A DNA stretch of 64,000 bases from Beta vulgaris subsp. vulgaris (taxonomy: Eukaryota; Streptophyta; Magnoliopsida; Caryophyllales; Amaranthaceae), in contig NC_079205.1 in assembly GCF_026745355.1 (NCBI RefSeq), positions 627,283-691,282 of the forward strand, read 5' to 3'. The position numbers and the translations under genes were made by a program. The notes under the pieces are model-generated. The model searched no databases. It saw nothing but the letters and a program-made list of their open reading frames with translations, and was not told the DNA's origin. Numbering within the stretch: position 1 is the first letter of the stretch; the number at the start of each line of letters is the position of its first letter. Shown here piece after piece: positions 11,443 to 23,565 of this stretch.

Positions 11443-14400
11443 ATGAAAGAGATGGAAAAAGTAGGCTATGTTCCTCTGTTTGAAACCAAGCAATTTAATG
11501 GAAGATTATTATACAGGCTTTTTGCAGTGTCTATTTTCATGGCAATATTTATGGTATGGGTTTATAGAGTTACTCAAATGCCAGAAAAAGGTGAAGAAGG
11601 AAGATGGGCTTGGATTGGTTTATTTGGTGCTGAACTTTGGTTTAGTCTTTATTGGTTTCTTACTCAAGTTCTTCGTTGGAATCTTGTCTATCGACATACC
11701 TTCAAAGATCGACTTTCAATAAGGTAAATAACTTTTCCCTCTCTACTTTGTGTCGACACTCGAGTAAACAAGTATTGCCTAACATTTTGTGCGTTGGGTG
11801 CTTGAGAGTTGAGAGTATTGGTTAGATAAGGGAATCTGTACTCTAAATACCAAACTTGACAAGATTATTCGAACCTAATCTCTATTATATAAGGGAAAGG
11901 GGAGTAATGGTGTCCTCTTTTGAAACGCCTATTTTGCCCCTCTTCCCTTTCTAAATTACAAAAGGAATGTCAAAATCAAAATCGGCACTCAAAGAAAACT
12001 ACCGAAAATAAATTACAACACTCACTCACAAATCACTTAAAAGAAGAAACTTTACAATTTACTCATACAATTGAGAAAATCACATTATAAGAATCACGCA
12101 AATCACTCAAATAATCAGGAAACTTTATTAAAACTTAAAATTAACGTACAAACTAAAACTAGCTAATAACCTAGAACGTCAATACATACAAAAACATTTA
12201 CAAAAATTTACTTATAAATTACTATTCTCAAGAACCATTCACAATTTATGGTGGGTCATGATAAAAAAAATAGAGGTGTATTTGTAGTAAAATCAGAATT
12301 TTAGAAGTTAGACAAGAAAAAAAATTATTTACTTTTTTATAGTGTTTCCTATATATAATAAACCTTTTACGTATATTTGGACCTATTTTTTTCTATTATA
12401 TAATAGCGATTAATTATCAAGGTAAAAAGATTTATGTACAAAATCATTCAAGAATTGAAATACAACATATCTCTATTATATAAGGGAAGGGGGAGCTATG
12501 GTGTCCCTGAATGAAGAGACTATGTTACCTCATTTCCATTCTAAATTACAAATTCACTTACAAATCAAAGGGGGCTTCAAACAAAAATATCAAAAATATA
12601 ATTATAACAATCACTCACAAGTCAACTAAAATCATAAAATTGCATAATTACGTTATGAAAATCACTAAATTGAGGAAACTTTACAAAAACTTAAAAATTC
12701 ACTTACAAACTACAACCTATGAAAAAATTGACTTGAAATCAAAGTGTCTACTTTCTTTACACTTTATGAAGTACTGTACTTAATTCAAAAATCAACTAAA
12801 AAATTATAATATTAGAAATCATAAATAAATTCAATAAAATTTCTATTTTGTTCATAAAATTTAACTTTGAAAAGTAAAAAAAAAAACAAAAAAAATGGTG
12901 AGAGGCTTAAGTGACGGAAACTAAACTAATCAAATTTTGCAACTAAAAACAATTATACTTCGTATGTCTAATGTTCAAATTTTGACTCTTATGCCGAAGA
13001 AAATCGAGTTTCTGTTTCGAAAAAAATTCAAGCACGCATCGCGTGCAAAAAAATCTAGTAAAACAATAATGTAGGGTAAGAGTCTTATCAATCGACCAAA
13101 AATTACTTGGTTAATTATGCCTAATATCTTGAGTGATACTATTAGGTAGCTAGTGGTGGAGTGGATTTCTTTATTACTCCCTCTAGTCTTTATTAGTTTA
13201 CTCGTTTTGACTTTTGACATTATTCACATACATGATATTGATTATCTCTTGTAATTTGTATTTAAGGAAAATATAGTTATGTGAGATCTTATTGGATTCG
13301 TTTCAACGTGTATTATCTAAATATCAACTTTTTGTAATTTTTGCTTATTGAAAATTAGAGATACTAATGTTCAAATGAGTGTCTCGGCAAATGTGCTCCA
13401 AAGAAAGGAATGAACTAATAAAATCCAGAAGAAGTAGTATGTGGGATCGTGTCTATATGTTGTGAGTTAGTTGAAAAAAGGAAAGCTAATGTCAATTGTC
13501 ATGAAGTGATGCAAATAGGAAGTTTGGAACTCAAGCTATGGACATACATATATATAGACCCTTGAACAATTTCAAACTTTTTAATAAAAACTCAACCAAA
13601 AAACGGTTAATAACAAATCTAAGTATATACTTCTCCGTTCTTTATTAATTGCAATATTTTGACTTTTCTACTATTTACAATTCATACTTTGACTGTATAT
13701 GATGATCTATACACAAAGATAAACATAATCGTATAAGATCTTATTTGATTCATCTTAAAGTATAAATTTTTTAATATATCATCTGCATAATTTTTATAAA
13801 TACATCACTAAAGTTATTTGTGGTCAAAATTGTGTCTCGACAAGTGTGAAAATGCAAATGTTGCAATAAAAAAGAAACGAAAAAGTATATTATGTTATCC
13901 TATGATACACGGACACTCTCTTTGGGTCAACTTGTCTCATTTCCGACACTTTAAACGTTTCCGACACTTCAAGACACTTTCAGACACTCTAAATTTTCTT
14001 TTGAAAATAAATAGTGAATTGAAACAAGATCAACATAGTTTTTTGTTACTAGAAGAAATGTTTTCAACCTTACTTTTTCCTTTCAATATCTCTAAATCCC
14101 TTGCCTAATCTACTATCAAAATTGCAAAATATCGTGTTCTCTAACGTTTCCCCCACGTTTTTTCACTTTTAGAATTTGCGTACGTTTTCCCGTGTTTACG
14201 TGTTCCCGTGTCTGTGCAACTTAGATGTCATCTGTCATTAGACCTCATAAGCTTATATTTTGTGCAGGTACGAGGATTGCTTGCCCAAGGTGGATATATT
14301 TGTATGTACGGCTGACCCAGTAATAGAGCCACCAATAATGGTGATCAACACCATTTTATCAGTGATGGCCTATGATTATCCACCAGAAAAGCTCAGCATC

Positions 14401-17400
14401 TATTTATCCGATGATGGCTGCTCAATTTTAACATTCTATGCTCTTTTTGTGGCCTCACATTTCTCTAAACATTGGTTGCCTTACTGTAGAAAATATAATG
14501 TACAGCCTAGGTCTCCTGCTGCTTATTTTAGATCCATGCATAAGCCAATGGATGCAAATCATTCTAGTGATTTGGCATCTATTAAGGTGAGTTTCAAAAC
14601 TTAAGTTTACCTATCGATTTCCTTATGATTTAAGATTAAGGATGCGTACTACTCACCAGAAAATTAAGTTTCATTGTTGATGATCATATTTGATTAATTA
14701 AGTCTAATCATGTGTAAAGGTAAGGTGAAATCGAGATTCATCATGTCTAATCATGTTTAATAAATATAGTTCGAATTAGTTCATGTGAAGACTTAGACAA
14801 CACGCTCTATATGAGAGAAATGAAAATTTGACCCTAGACAATAAATCACAACTTTTTCATTTTTTAACAATAATATATACTTCGATCGATGTTTTAGGTC
14901 TCTTAACCCACAACTTTAATCATTAAGATTCTTGATAATTTATTGTACGTATTATTTAAAATTAAGGGACTTCTTTTTCGAAGAAAACCATGTATACTTT
15001 AAGTCTTTAATTATTGTATGTAGAAATTAATTAAGAAACATAATCACCAATATTTTAGTATTGAAAATCTTATTATTATTTCTGGAATAGGATTTATATG
15101 AAGAACTACAAGATCGAATTGAGACCTCAACAAAACTCTGTCGAATTCCTGAAGAGGTACACAATCAACACAAAGGATTTTCCCGGTGGAAGAGTTCATA
15201 CACTTCGAAGCATGATCATGACGTTATTCTTCAGGTAAGTACTTGGCTAATCATTTGTTTTTTTTGATAGAAGGCTAATCAATTCTTCATACATGATTTA
15301 ATTGGCCATTTTTTGGGTGTAAATAAGCGCCTAAGCATAAAAATGGGATTCGATCCCTTGAGTATCACCCTCACAAGTCACAAGCAAGACTTTATCAATT
15401 AAGTTAGATGACATCAAATTAGTCGGCAGATTAAATTACCATAATGCTTATAATTGAGGTGCTATATTTAGGTAGTAGGTACTCTAGGGATGGGGTAAAA
15501 ACAACAAGAAGCTAATACAAACCTCTCTTAAGTAAAAATTCGTTTTATGCTAGAGATCCTTTTTTTGTATGTATCTCTATTTTGCCCTAATTAATAGATG
15601 AGAAGGCTTATGCATACTAGTCATTTTAACATGTAGATATTGATTGATGGAAGACATCTAGAGGCAAAAGATGTAGAAGGTTGTACTTTACCTAGCCTTG
15701 TTTACTTGGCGCGGGAGAAGAGACCTCAACATTTCCACAACTTCAAGGCCGGAGCTCTAAATGCATTGGTAATAAGTACTTTTATCGTCGTGAATACATG
15801 AGAAAGACTTGGCAACTCATGAGTTGTTATTGGCGTCTCACTATTAACAAGGATATTTGGGTAATTTTATGAGTTAGAGGTACGGAACAGAGGTAAGTTG
15901 GTATCAATTACAGTACAGTCAAGTTGGTATTAAAATTTTCACTTTGGTAAATGACTCCTACTTGTTACCAAGTCAGAATTTTGGTATCAACTACCATTTT
16001 ACCAAAGTAAAAAACTTGGTACCAACTTGACTACGATATGGTATCAAACTACTATTGCTTTGGTACCTTCAGTCTGTGAAATTACCAAAATACCTTTGTT
16101 GCGATGAGTTACATCATTAGTGCTTGTGAATCCATATATACATTTTCAATGACCTCCTTACAACATTCGTAATTATTATCAATTCCCTATATATACATAC
16201 ACTAGTTTTGAAGCCCGTGCGTTGCACGGGTTGTTTTTTATATATATTTTTTGTAAATTTTTTGTTAACATTATTGATTGAGATTTTTCAACACGATTTT
16301 ATTCACATACATCATCTGTTAATTATCTATTTGGACCAATCAATTTTTAGTAAAAAAACAACTATAATTGTCAATATTACCTTTACTTTATGTTAATAAA
16401 ATCATCATTAATTATTCATCAAATTGCCTCATAAAGTTGCGCTTACTTTATAAAGGATTTACTTATGCCCTACACTTGTTAATTAAAGGAGTACCTCTAT
16501 GATAAACTACACATTTTTTTCATTTTCTTAAAAATCATGCCCAAACCCATTGTTGTAGTAGAAAAAGAATTGATAAAATATTTGTCATTATATCCTTATT
16601 TTTAGATTATCTTTAATATCTTTAATTATATATTAATAAAGTTTATAAAAAGTTGATATAAAGTTAGTATTGCAATGGTTGTTTCCATCTCTAATAAGTG
16701 AAGGCATGTTGACCGGTATTGTCAACTAACATATCAGTATATCACTATAATAAAAGTTTAAAAATAAAATAAAGTAGATATTGAGTAGCCACAAATGCAT
16801 AAAAGCTGTCATTGAAACTGTTGGCTACTTTAGTAGATTTGCAGCAGTTCATTAGATGTTATTGTATGGTTTAGGCAAATCTCAAGAATCAAGTTTTTTT
16901 ATTTTATTTTGTGATTTTATATGTGAATCATAGCTGTAGAGTGAAAATACACTATAGTAGTACGTATAATAGATTCCTAGTTATAATAGATCCCTAAAAG
17001 ATAAATTTTTTTGGTTTTTGTCATAGCCGTAGAGTGAATAAACTCTTATCTCTCAAACAACAAATTTTATTATCTCTCAAACTCTAAATTTTATTATCTC
17101 TAAATTAATAAGATGACGTGGCAATCCTAGGTGAGTGATTTTATATGTGAATCATAGCCGTAGAGTGAATATACACTATAGTAGTACGTATAATAGATTC
17201 CTGGTTATAATAGATCCCTAAAAGATAAAATTTTTTGGTTTTTGTCATAGCCGTAGAGTGAATAAACTCTTATCTCTCAAACAATAAATTTTATTATCTC
17301 TCAAACTCTAAATTTTATTATCTCTAAATTAATAAGATGACGTGGCAATCCTAGGTAGCGCGTTCTACGCTCCCGAAAAGTTCCTCTTATATATATATAT

Positions 17401-20273
17401 TTATTATCGGTAACTCTGTTTAGGCTAACTAGCTAGGAGCGGGTCGGCCCTATTGCACCATCGTAGTGTGGGACGTCACATACAAGGATAGGGGTGTTTG
17501 AGCGATTGTAACCATTTATTAAAAAAAAGCCCGCGGTTAGTTCAATTGACTCACTTTATTTTTTTAACATGATTCTATGTACATATGCTGATATGCAGAT
17601 AAGGGTGTCATCAGAAATTAGCAATGGACCAATAATTCTCAACGTTGATTGTGATATGTACTCAAACAATCCACAATCAATTCGTGATGCACTTTGTTTC
17701 TTCATGGACGAGAAGAAGAGCCAAGGAATTGCTTTTGTGCAGTTCCCCCAATGCTTCGAAAATGTGACAAAAAATGACTTATATGGCTCCGTCCTTAGAG
17801 TGCCTAGTGAGGTAAAGAAAAAACTATTCATCGGTAAAAATGTTTCTCTTACTATGAAATTTATTGTTGCAACATAAACGTTTTCTCTCATCGCAACTTT
17901 TGAATCTACTAGTTCTAACACTTTTCACTTAATATAAATCTTATATGTCATTTATTCATACTTCATACCTAAGTGTACTTATAAAGTATGAAAATTAAAG
18001 TTAATATCTTGAAAATAAACTTCTAAATAAATCAAACAGCATCCCACTTAATCGTGTTTGTTCAAACGACTTGTTAATCATGGTCAATTTCTTTTAGTTT
18101 TGATTTTCGAGAACACAAATGCATACTCTTCAATATATAGTAGTACCATGCATATTTTTTGTTGCAATATTGTTTTTATATTTTAATAGCCTTGTTGCAA
18201 TGTTGTTCTTCCTCTATATTAGGAATTTAACATCATATGCATTTTTGCATAAAGGTGGAAATAGAAGGTATTGATGCTTTAGGAGGTCCATTCTATATTG
18301 GAACTGGTTGCTTCCACCAAAGAGAGATTTTATGTGGGAGAAAGTATGATAGTGATTATAAGATTGAGTGGAAGACTCATAACAATGCTACAAAAGTTCA
18401 AGGAAGTGTGGAAGAATTGGAAGAGAAAGCCAAGACCCTTGCTAGTTGCTCATATGAGATAAATTCACAATGGGGAAAAGAGGTAACTCGCTCTACTTGT
18501 TTAATTATCTCCTTATGAAAATAAGTGAAATACGATCTCTTTTATGTGAGAGTTTTTTGATAGAAATGTTTCACTTATTTCAAAACGTGGAAAGTACTTT
18601 TTTTTATACTACCTCTATTTTTTTAGATGCAATATTTGATTATTTTAATCCACCCACTAAAAAGATAAATGTTGTATCTGAAGGAAAACAAATGAAGTAG
18701 AGCTGATCAAATTAGCCCAGTCCCAAATTTTCCTAGGCTTGAGCATAATTTTTTGGCCCGGTTTCTGGCCTAGCCCCAAAAATTTTTTGGCCTTGGAAAA
18801 GCCGAAAATGACTTTTTAGTTTAAAATTCGACCCGGCCTAATTTTGGCCCGAAAAGCCCGTTATTTTTAGTTCGAAAAAGCGGGCTTTGGGCATAAAATT
18901 TTGTCCCGATCCGACTATGGTCAAACCTGGTCCGCTATTTGATCACCTCTAGGAGGAAGTAGTTCATAATGATAAATCTTCTACTTCACTAATAATACTA
19001 CTATTTAACATGGTAGATGGGTGTAAAATATGGGAGTCCAATTGAAGATGTATTCACAGGGTTGGCAATTCAATGTCGAGGGTGGAAATCAGTTTTGTTC
19101 AATCCTATTGAAAAGGCTTTCTTAGGGATGGCACCTACCACATTGGTTGATACACTTGTGCAACACAATAGATGGAGTGAAGGTTGGCTTCAGCTCATGC
19201 TATACCATTGTCCTCTATATTATGGACATCAAAGGATAAGCTTGGGGGCTCAATTGGGTTATTCTCACTTTTGTCTTTGGGCATGCAATTCTTGGCCAAC
19301 CCTTTATTATTGCATTATCCCTTCTCTTTATATGCTCAAAGGAATTTGCTTATTTCCACAGGTAATAATGATTCTACTTCAATTTTCGCTCTTTTCTGCA
19401 TATAATTCAATCTGTTTCTAGATACGAAACATGTAACATTTGCATAGTGAACACTTTCATCTACCAACCTTATTTCATATTCTCTCATAAATGAATAAAA
19501 AAATATATAGTCAAGCTAGTGTGGTCTTATTTGATTCGTCTAAATGCATATACTATCATAATATCAATTTTTTCTCAATTTTTACTTACACATAATCAAA
19601 GATATTAAGAAACAAAGTAGTACATTGAATAACGTATAGACAGAAAACATTGCATGTATTTAGAAACTGAGGAAGTAGTTTTCGATGATGAATAATTATT
19701 CATGCACTGTTTATTTGGTTTTAGGTTTCAAGCACATGGTTTTTCTTCTTTGCTTATATCATTGTTGCCAAGTACTCCTATAGCTTAGGTGAGTTCCTAC
19801 ATTGTGGTGGTACAATCTTAGGCTGGTGGAATGAACAAAGAATGTGGCTCTACAAACGTACATCTTCCTACATCTTCGCTTTCGTCGATACTTTTCTGAA
19901 ATTATGGGGAATTTCCAAGTTAAAATTTGTAATCACGTCGAAAATCGCCAATGAAGATGTTATGCAAAGATATGAGAAGGAGATTATGGAATTTGGAGTT
20001 GATTCTCCAATGTTCATTATCTTGGAAACCATTGCATTGATAAATTTGTTTACCTTAGTCTTTGGTACGTTGAAGATGATGATATATGAAAGGGAGAAAC
20101 TGATGATTGATAGATTTGTCTTACAATTTTTGCTATGTGGAGTTTTGGTTCTTATTAATTTACCATTGTATGGAGGTGTTTTCATTAGGAAGGACAAGGG
20201 GAAAATACCTAGCTCAGTCACCATAAAGGCAACCTTTGTTGCTTTATTAGTTTGCTTTTGGTTTGTAATGTAA
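11443..20273 (+). CDS. CSLE: Cellulose synthase-like protein E, copy 2 (8 exons, 736 aa)
   Basis: Tandem paralogue of the gene at 3074-9397 with the same eight exons and intron phases: 11443-11723, 14268-14586, 15091-15234, 15637-15768, 17599-17811, 18255-18482, 19017-19361, 19725-20273. Expected to be a membrane-bound Golgi GT2 glycan synthase like copy 1. Motifs are intact: DDG at 142-144, D309-C-D311, E449-D450, QHNRW at 488-492. Residue 145, just after DDG, is Cys where copy 1 has Gly. Exons 2-5 and 7 have exactly the same length as in copy 1, while introns 1 and 4 are 1.4 and 1.2 kb longer because of Helitrons and MITEs. The chosen ATG is the first of two (MKEMEK); the second, at 11452, would remove three residues. 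No stop or frameshift is seen, so it looks functional. Confidence 0.95.
11880..13058 (+). mobile_element. Helitron(s) with two 5' ends and one 3' end
   Basis: TCTCTATTATATAAGGG, the plant Helitron 5' terminus, occurs at 11880 and again at 12470, each preceded by host A. The only 3' end is at 13032-13058: hairpin GCACGC-ATC-GCGTGC, seven A, then TCTAG followed by T (CTRR rule). Thus either a 589-bp element (12470-13058) lies at the end of an older one, or one element has a duplicated 5' end. It has no Rep/helicase coding and is therefore non-autonomous. It sits in intron 1 of CslE copy 2. Confidence 0.85.
13177..13434. mobile_element. Stowaway-type MITE
   Basis: Bounded by TA on both sides. 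The left end CTCCCTCTAGTCTTTATTAG matches in inverted order the right end CTAATAAAATCCAGAAGAAG. Intron 1 of CslE copy 2. Confidence 0.75.
13630..13885. mobile_element. Stowaway-type MITE
   Basis: TA-flanked. The left end CTTCTCCGTTCTTTATTAAT pairs imperfectly with the right end GCAATAAAAAAGAAACGAAA. The interior shares the AAGATCTTATTTGATTC run with the other members in this window. It lies about 260 bases downstream of the previous element, in the same intron. Confidence 0.7.
15848..16101. mobile_element. Foldback element in CslE copy 2 intron 4
   Basis: The left arm CAAGGATATTTGGGTAATTT is inverted at the right end (AAATTACCAAAATACCTTTG). Inner sequence repeats TTGGTATCAA/ACTTGGTACC in both orientations. 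No coding sequence. No target duplication is defined. Confidence 0.6.
16202..17400 (-). mobile_element. Helitron on the minus strand containing a 224-bp tandem duplication
   Basis: Read on the minus strand, the 3' end is hairpin CCCGTGC-AAC-GCACGGG, then CTTCAAAACTAG followed by host T. The opposite edge, near 17400, gives TATATATATAAGAGGAACTT and a CCTAGGATTGCCACGTCAT block typical of plant Helitron 5' regions; the exact TC start is degenerate. Two copies of a 224-bp unit (16911-17134, 17135-17356) repeat the 5' region. No helicase ORF. Intron 4 of CslE copy 2. Confidence 0.7.
18698..18951. mobile_element. hAT-type MITE
   Basis: Terminal inverted repeats TAGAGCTGATCAAAT and ATTTGATCACCTCTA (14 of 15 match). 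The body is rich in GCCCGAAAAGCCCG and GGGCTTTGGGC words. The 8-bp flanks AAATGAAG and GGAGGAAG agree at only five positions, so the duplication is decayed or the edge is off. Intron 6 of CslE copy 2. Fragments of the family also occur at about 570-680 and 43230-43260. Confidence 0.7.
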
Positions 20274-20321
20274 CACCTTCATTGTAATATAATGATCCCT
20301 GGCTACAAAAAAAAGTGTATA

Positions 20322-20439
20322 TATTAAGGATGTCTTGGCCTAATGGTTAAGATGGAGGTGCTGTGAATGATAGGTCACAAGTTCGAATGCCCTCTCCCCT
20401 TCTTTGTACTGCCTTCGTGGCTTATATGGATCGAAAAAT
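20322..20439 (+). mobile_element. tRNA-derived SINE, copy 2, with 12-bp target duplication
   Basis: Box A TGGCCTAATGGTTAAG and box B AAGTTCGAATG, then a short tail. AAAAAGTGTATA is present at 20310-20321 and 20440-20451 as a direct target-site duplication. Same family as 3529-3651. It lies 48 bases downstream of the CslE copy 2 stop codon, so it probably falls in the 3' UTR or at the polyadenylation region. Confidence 0.85.
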
Positions 20440-20601
20440 AAAAAGTGTATAAATTTTTTCAAAATACTAATGTTGGACACAGACTATTCAAGAGGAACAT
20501 TACTACATTAGTGGCCATTATTCCGGACCCGAGAGAACAGACCATTCAAGAGGAAGATTTTGAAATTACGGAGCTTGATTTGATCAATATTTTTTAGCAT
20601 G

Positions 20602-21372
20602 TAGATGAGAAAGTTCGGTGTACGGTTTGTATAGGCTTATTCTAATCTAATCAAAACAAAATTTGAATTTCAATTTTCGGATACATATTCAAACCAATCA
20701 TTGTTTGAGTTTAAACCAATCCAATCCAAATGTTTTAGACACTAGATCTGATCCAATCCGAAATATTAAAAATTTTAAACTTTATTCTTTTGATGAAATA
20801 AATTAGGCACGAGGATCTATTACTCTTTAAAGTAAATAAACTATACAATACAAGTAGTAATTTGGAATATATTCCCAATAGTTGGGATTGGGGTTAAAAA
20901 CTGAGACTGGATACTTTTTTTTTGTGCAGCAAAGCCAACCATAATTTATTCTAATTGATAATATTATATATTAATCTGAAACCCTCTAAAACTATAAAAA
21001 AAAATATCTAATTGCATTTCACGCTTTAGAATCTTGGATAATTTAATAAATCTTTCTTGGCAAAAGGAGATATCTCAATCAGAAGAGAGAACGGGAAAAT
21101 CCCATATGATGTTCGATAAGCCAAGTAATTCATCCAACCACATAAAAAATTCAGTAATAACAACTAATAACTCATACAAATCAATAAATTTTATTGAAAA
21201 CATGATTTAAACCCAATCCCAAATATACGAATATATAATAATACAAGGCTTATTTGTCATTTAGCTGTTTTGGATTTTTGTATCGAATCAACCTCAAATC
21301 CAAACCGATCCAAAGATCCAATTTTTCGAAAAACTCAATCCTAATTCAATTCGAACAAATTAGTTTGCTGCC
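20602..21372 (-). mobile_element. Degenerate hAT element related to the one at 42209-42756
   Basis: From 20602 the sequence TAGATGAGAAAGTTCGGTGT matches the inverted right end of the 42209-42756 hAT element, followed by the same order of AAATTTGAATTTCAATTTT and CCAATCCAATCC blocks. Near 21268-21360 it matches the other half (GGATTTTTG... GATCCAATTTTTCGAAAAA). About 450 bases in the middle are unrelated and may be a later insertion. Ends are decayed. Confidence 0.55.
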
Positions 21373-21418
21373 AACGTGGAAACTAGAGATTGGCTATGCT
21401 ACGTGGAAGATAATTCCA

Positions 21419-21437
21419 GTGGGCCCTCACATATAAA
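21419..21437 (+). promoter_or_regulatory. Candidate core promoter of the p24 gene
   Basis: GTGGGCCC at 21419-21426 fits the class I TCP site (GTGGGNCC) common in plant housekeeping promoters. TATAAA follows at 21432-21437. A leader with a donor site (AAAAAG then GTAAGT) lies about 200 bases further on. Placement is inferred. Confidence 0.5.
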
Positions 21438-23269
21438 GTGAAGTAACTCAGTGACATTAGCCACGAACCACTTTGTTTGTCTACCTTGAAACGAAACTCA
21501 CAATTCTACTTCCATAGTTCCATTATTAGACTCTTAATTTGTCCTGACTTATAATACTTTTGTGATTTACTTAATTATTATTCTTACAAAAAAGTTACAG
21601 TTTTTTTTCCCTTATTATCATAATTCTCGAGGATTAATCTATACTCAAGTTCATCGAGAAAAAGGTAAGTTCTTTTTATACAATTTTCGATTTTACTTTC
21701 TCTGCAATCGCAATTTGTTATCTTTTTTTCTGGGTTTGATTTATATGTGAATCTTTTTTGCTTTTTGTATCTGGGCTTTTTATGTTATAATTGTTGGTGA
21801 AATTAAAAGCTTTGTACCCAAAGATTCAGTTGATATACATTGTTAAATCTATAAATTATATGCTTCTTTAGATCAGTTTAGTTGAAATTTCAGGAAAGTT
21901 GGATTTTTGCAATCATAATCATGTTGATTTTAATTGTTCTATGTAATTGAGATGATTAGGGTTTTTTGGGTTCAATTTGTAAAATCTTTTCAGATTTAAG
22001 AAAGTTGCGATCTTTGTTTGTTTTATGATCATACGATTCTCCAGAGAGATTTTTGCTGTAATGTCTAGATGGTGATTTTCAGGATGACTTTTGTGATGAA
22101 TTATTAGGTAATTAAGACTGTTTTGAGTAAGAACAAGGTTGTGTTGCATTGATTTTTTGTTCTGTATTGGTTTACGCTGTTTTAACTATTGATTTACAAG
22201 CTTATGCATAAATTCCACTCAATGGAAGTTTATTGAAAGAGTGTTGGATGTTTCTTTGTCTAATGAGGAAGAGATGGCACTGGATTATAGTGAAAGCGGT
22301 TTTTTTTTCGTCGTTCTCTTGCTTTCGAAAATGCAACACAACCTTTATTAGCTAGCTCAAAGACTGAAGTAGGTTTCTTGGCTTGTAAAGACTTGTAACA
22401 TTTAGGGAAAATTTGCTTTCCTTTCTTTTAAAGCTTAGTACTCTTTCTAGCCTAATTACTGTCATACATACTATTGTAGGATGCTCGGGAAAATGATGTC
22501 ACCTTTCCTTACACAATGATTGTTTATAATTAGATTTCTCAGGATGGGACTTTGACTTTGAAAGTAAATGGGATTAGCGGAAGTCTCACTAGGAGGCATC
22601 CATTAGCTCGTTGAATTTCACGAAAGGATCAACACATAATGTAGGAGGTAGCTTGAAATGTTGCTAGCTCAGCTAGTTTACTCGTAGTTCATCTTACTAC
22701 AATAAGAATTGGCAATATTTCCTTACTTTAAATAAGTGCTGGGAACAGATATATATATTACCCAACTAATATAAAGGTCTGTTTGTATAATCATGTCATG
22801 CCATAAATATGAGGGGCGGGAATATGTAAGAAATAATCCTGGACAAAAGGAGTAGTATATTATTTAAGTTTTTTTTGTAATAGATCACAATATGTGTCTC
22901 CTTGAGATAACTGGTAGAGAGATGAGCTTGGCGTGAAAGTAGAAGGCAAAAATGTTAATTATAGTGTTTGTGTTGGAAAGTACTTTGAAAGATGTAGACA
23001 ACTAGACATTGTGTATATACTCCTATTATGGCTGAAAGTATTTGTTTAACATAGCAGATAACAAGATGTTGCCTGCATTCTACATTACATAGACTTGGTT
23101 CCATGTATCCAATAAAGACATGTATCTAAATTTCAGACGCAATCTTGAAAGGGCTTACATGTTTTGGCCTAAATTGATGTGTATATCAGTTCAAATGTCC
23201 ATACCCATCTTAATGTCGGGTATTGAGGTTGTGTATAATCTTACATGAAATACCCAGTTGTCGACACCA

Positions 23270-23565
23270 ACCCTTGGAAGTTTATCTCATGTATTGGCGC
23301 TTTGAGGTATGTAATGGGGAATGTGTTTCTTTTTGGGAGGATTCTTGGGCAGGGGACTGCAGGGAACAACCTTTTGGTATCAACTTCCACCTCTCTTGGT
23401 CTCTTATGCTCACAGGCACACTCCTATTTCGCCGTTGTGTGGGTATCAGCCTTTGTTTTGTTTTTGGTACTTCAACTTTTGGAGGAATCTTCAAGTGGAT
23501 GTCAGGAAAGCTTACAAACATGTTATGCGTCTTATGTGTTTCTCTCCATCAGTTTTTTAGGATAG
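23270..23565 (+). pseudogene. Possible LINE reverse-transcriptase C-terminal relic
   Basis: One frame gives Cys-Asn-Gly-Glu-Cys-Val-Ser-Phe-Trp-Glu-Asp-Ser-Trp-Ala-Gly, which resembles the GNG..I.FW.D.W.G block that follows the reverse transcriptase in plant LINEs. A second frame continues with a Pro-Pro-Leu ... Trp ... Phe-Trp-Arg-Asn-Leu pattern, implying frameshifts. No other LINE domain is recognisable. Confidence 0.4.

Noticed and set aside
12511..12783. 90-codon Lys/Asn/Ile-rich ORF
   Set aside because: It lies within the AT-rich Helitron body in an intron and resembles no protein.
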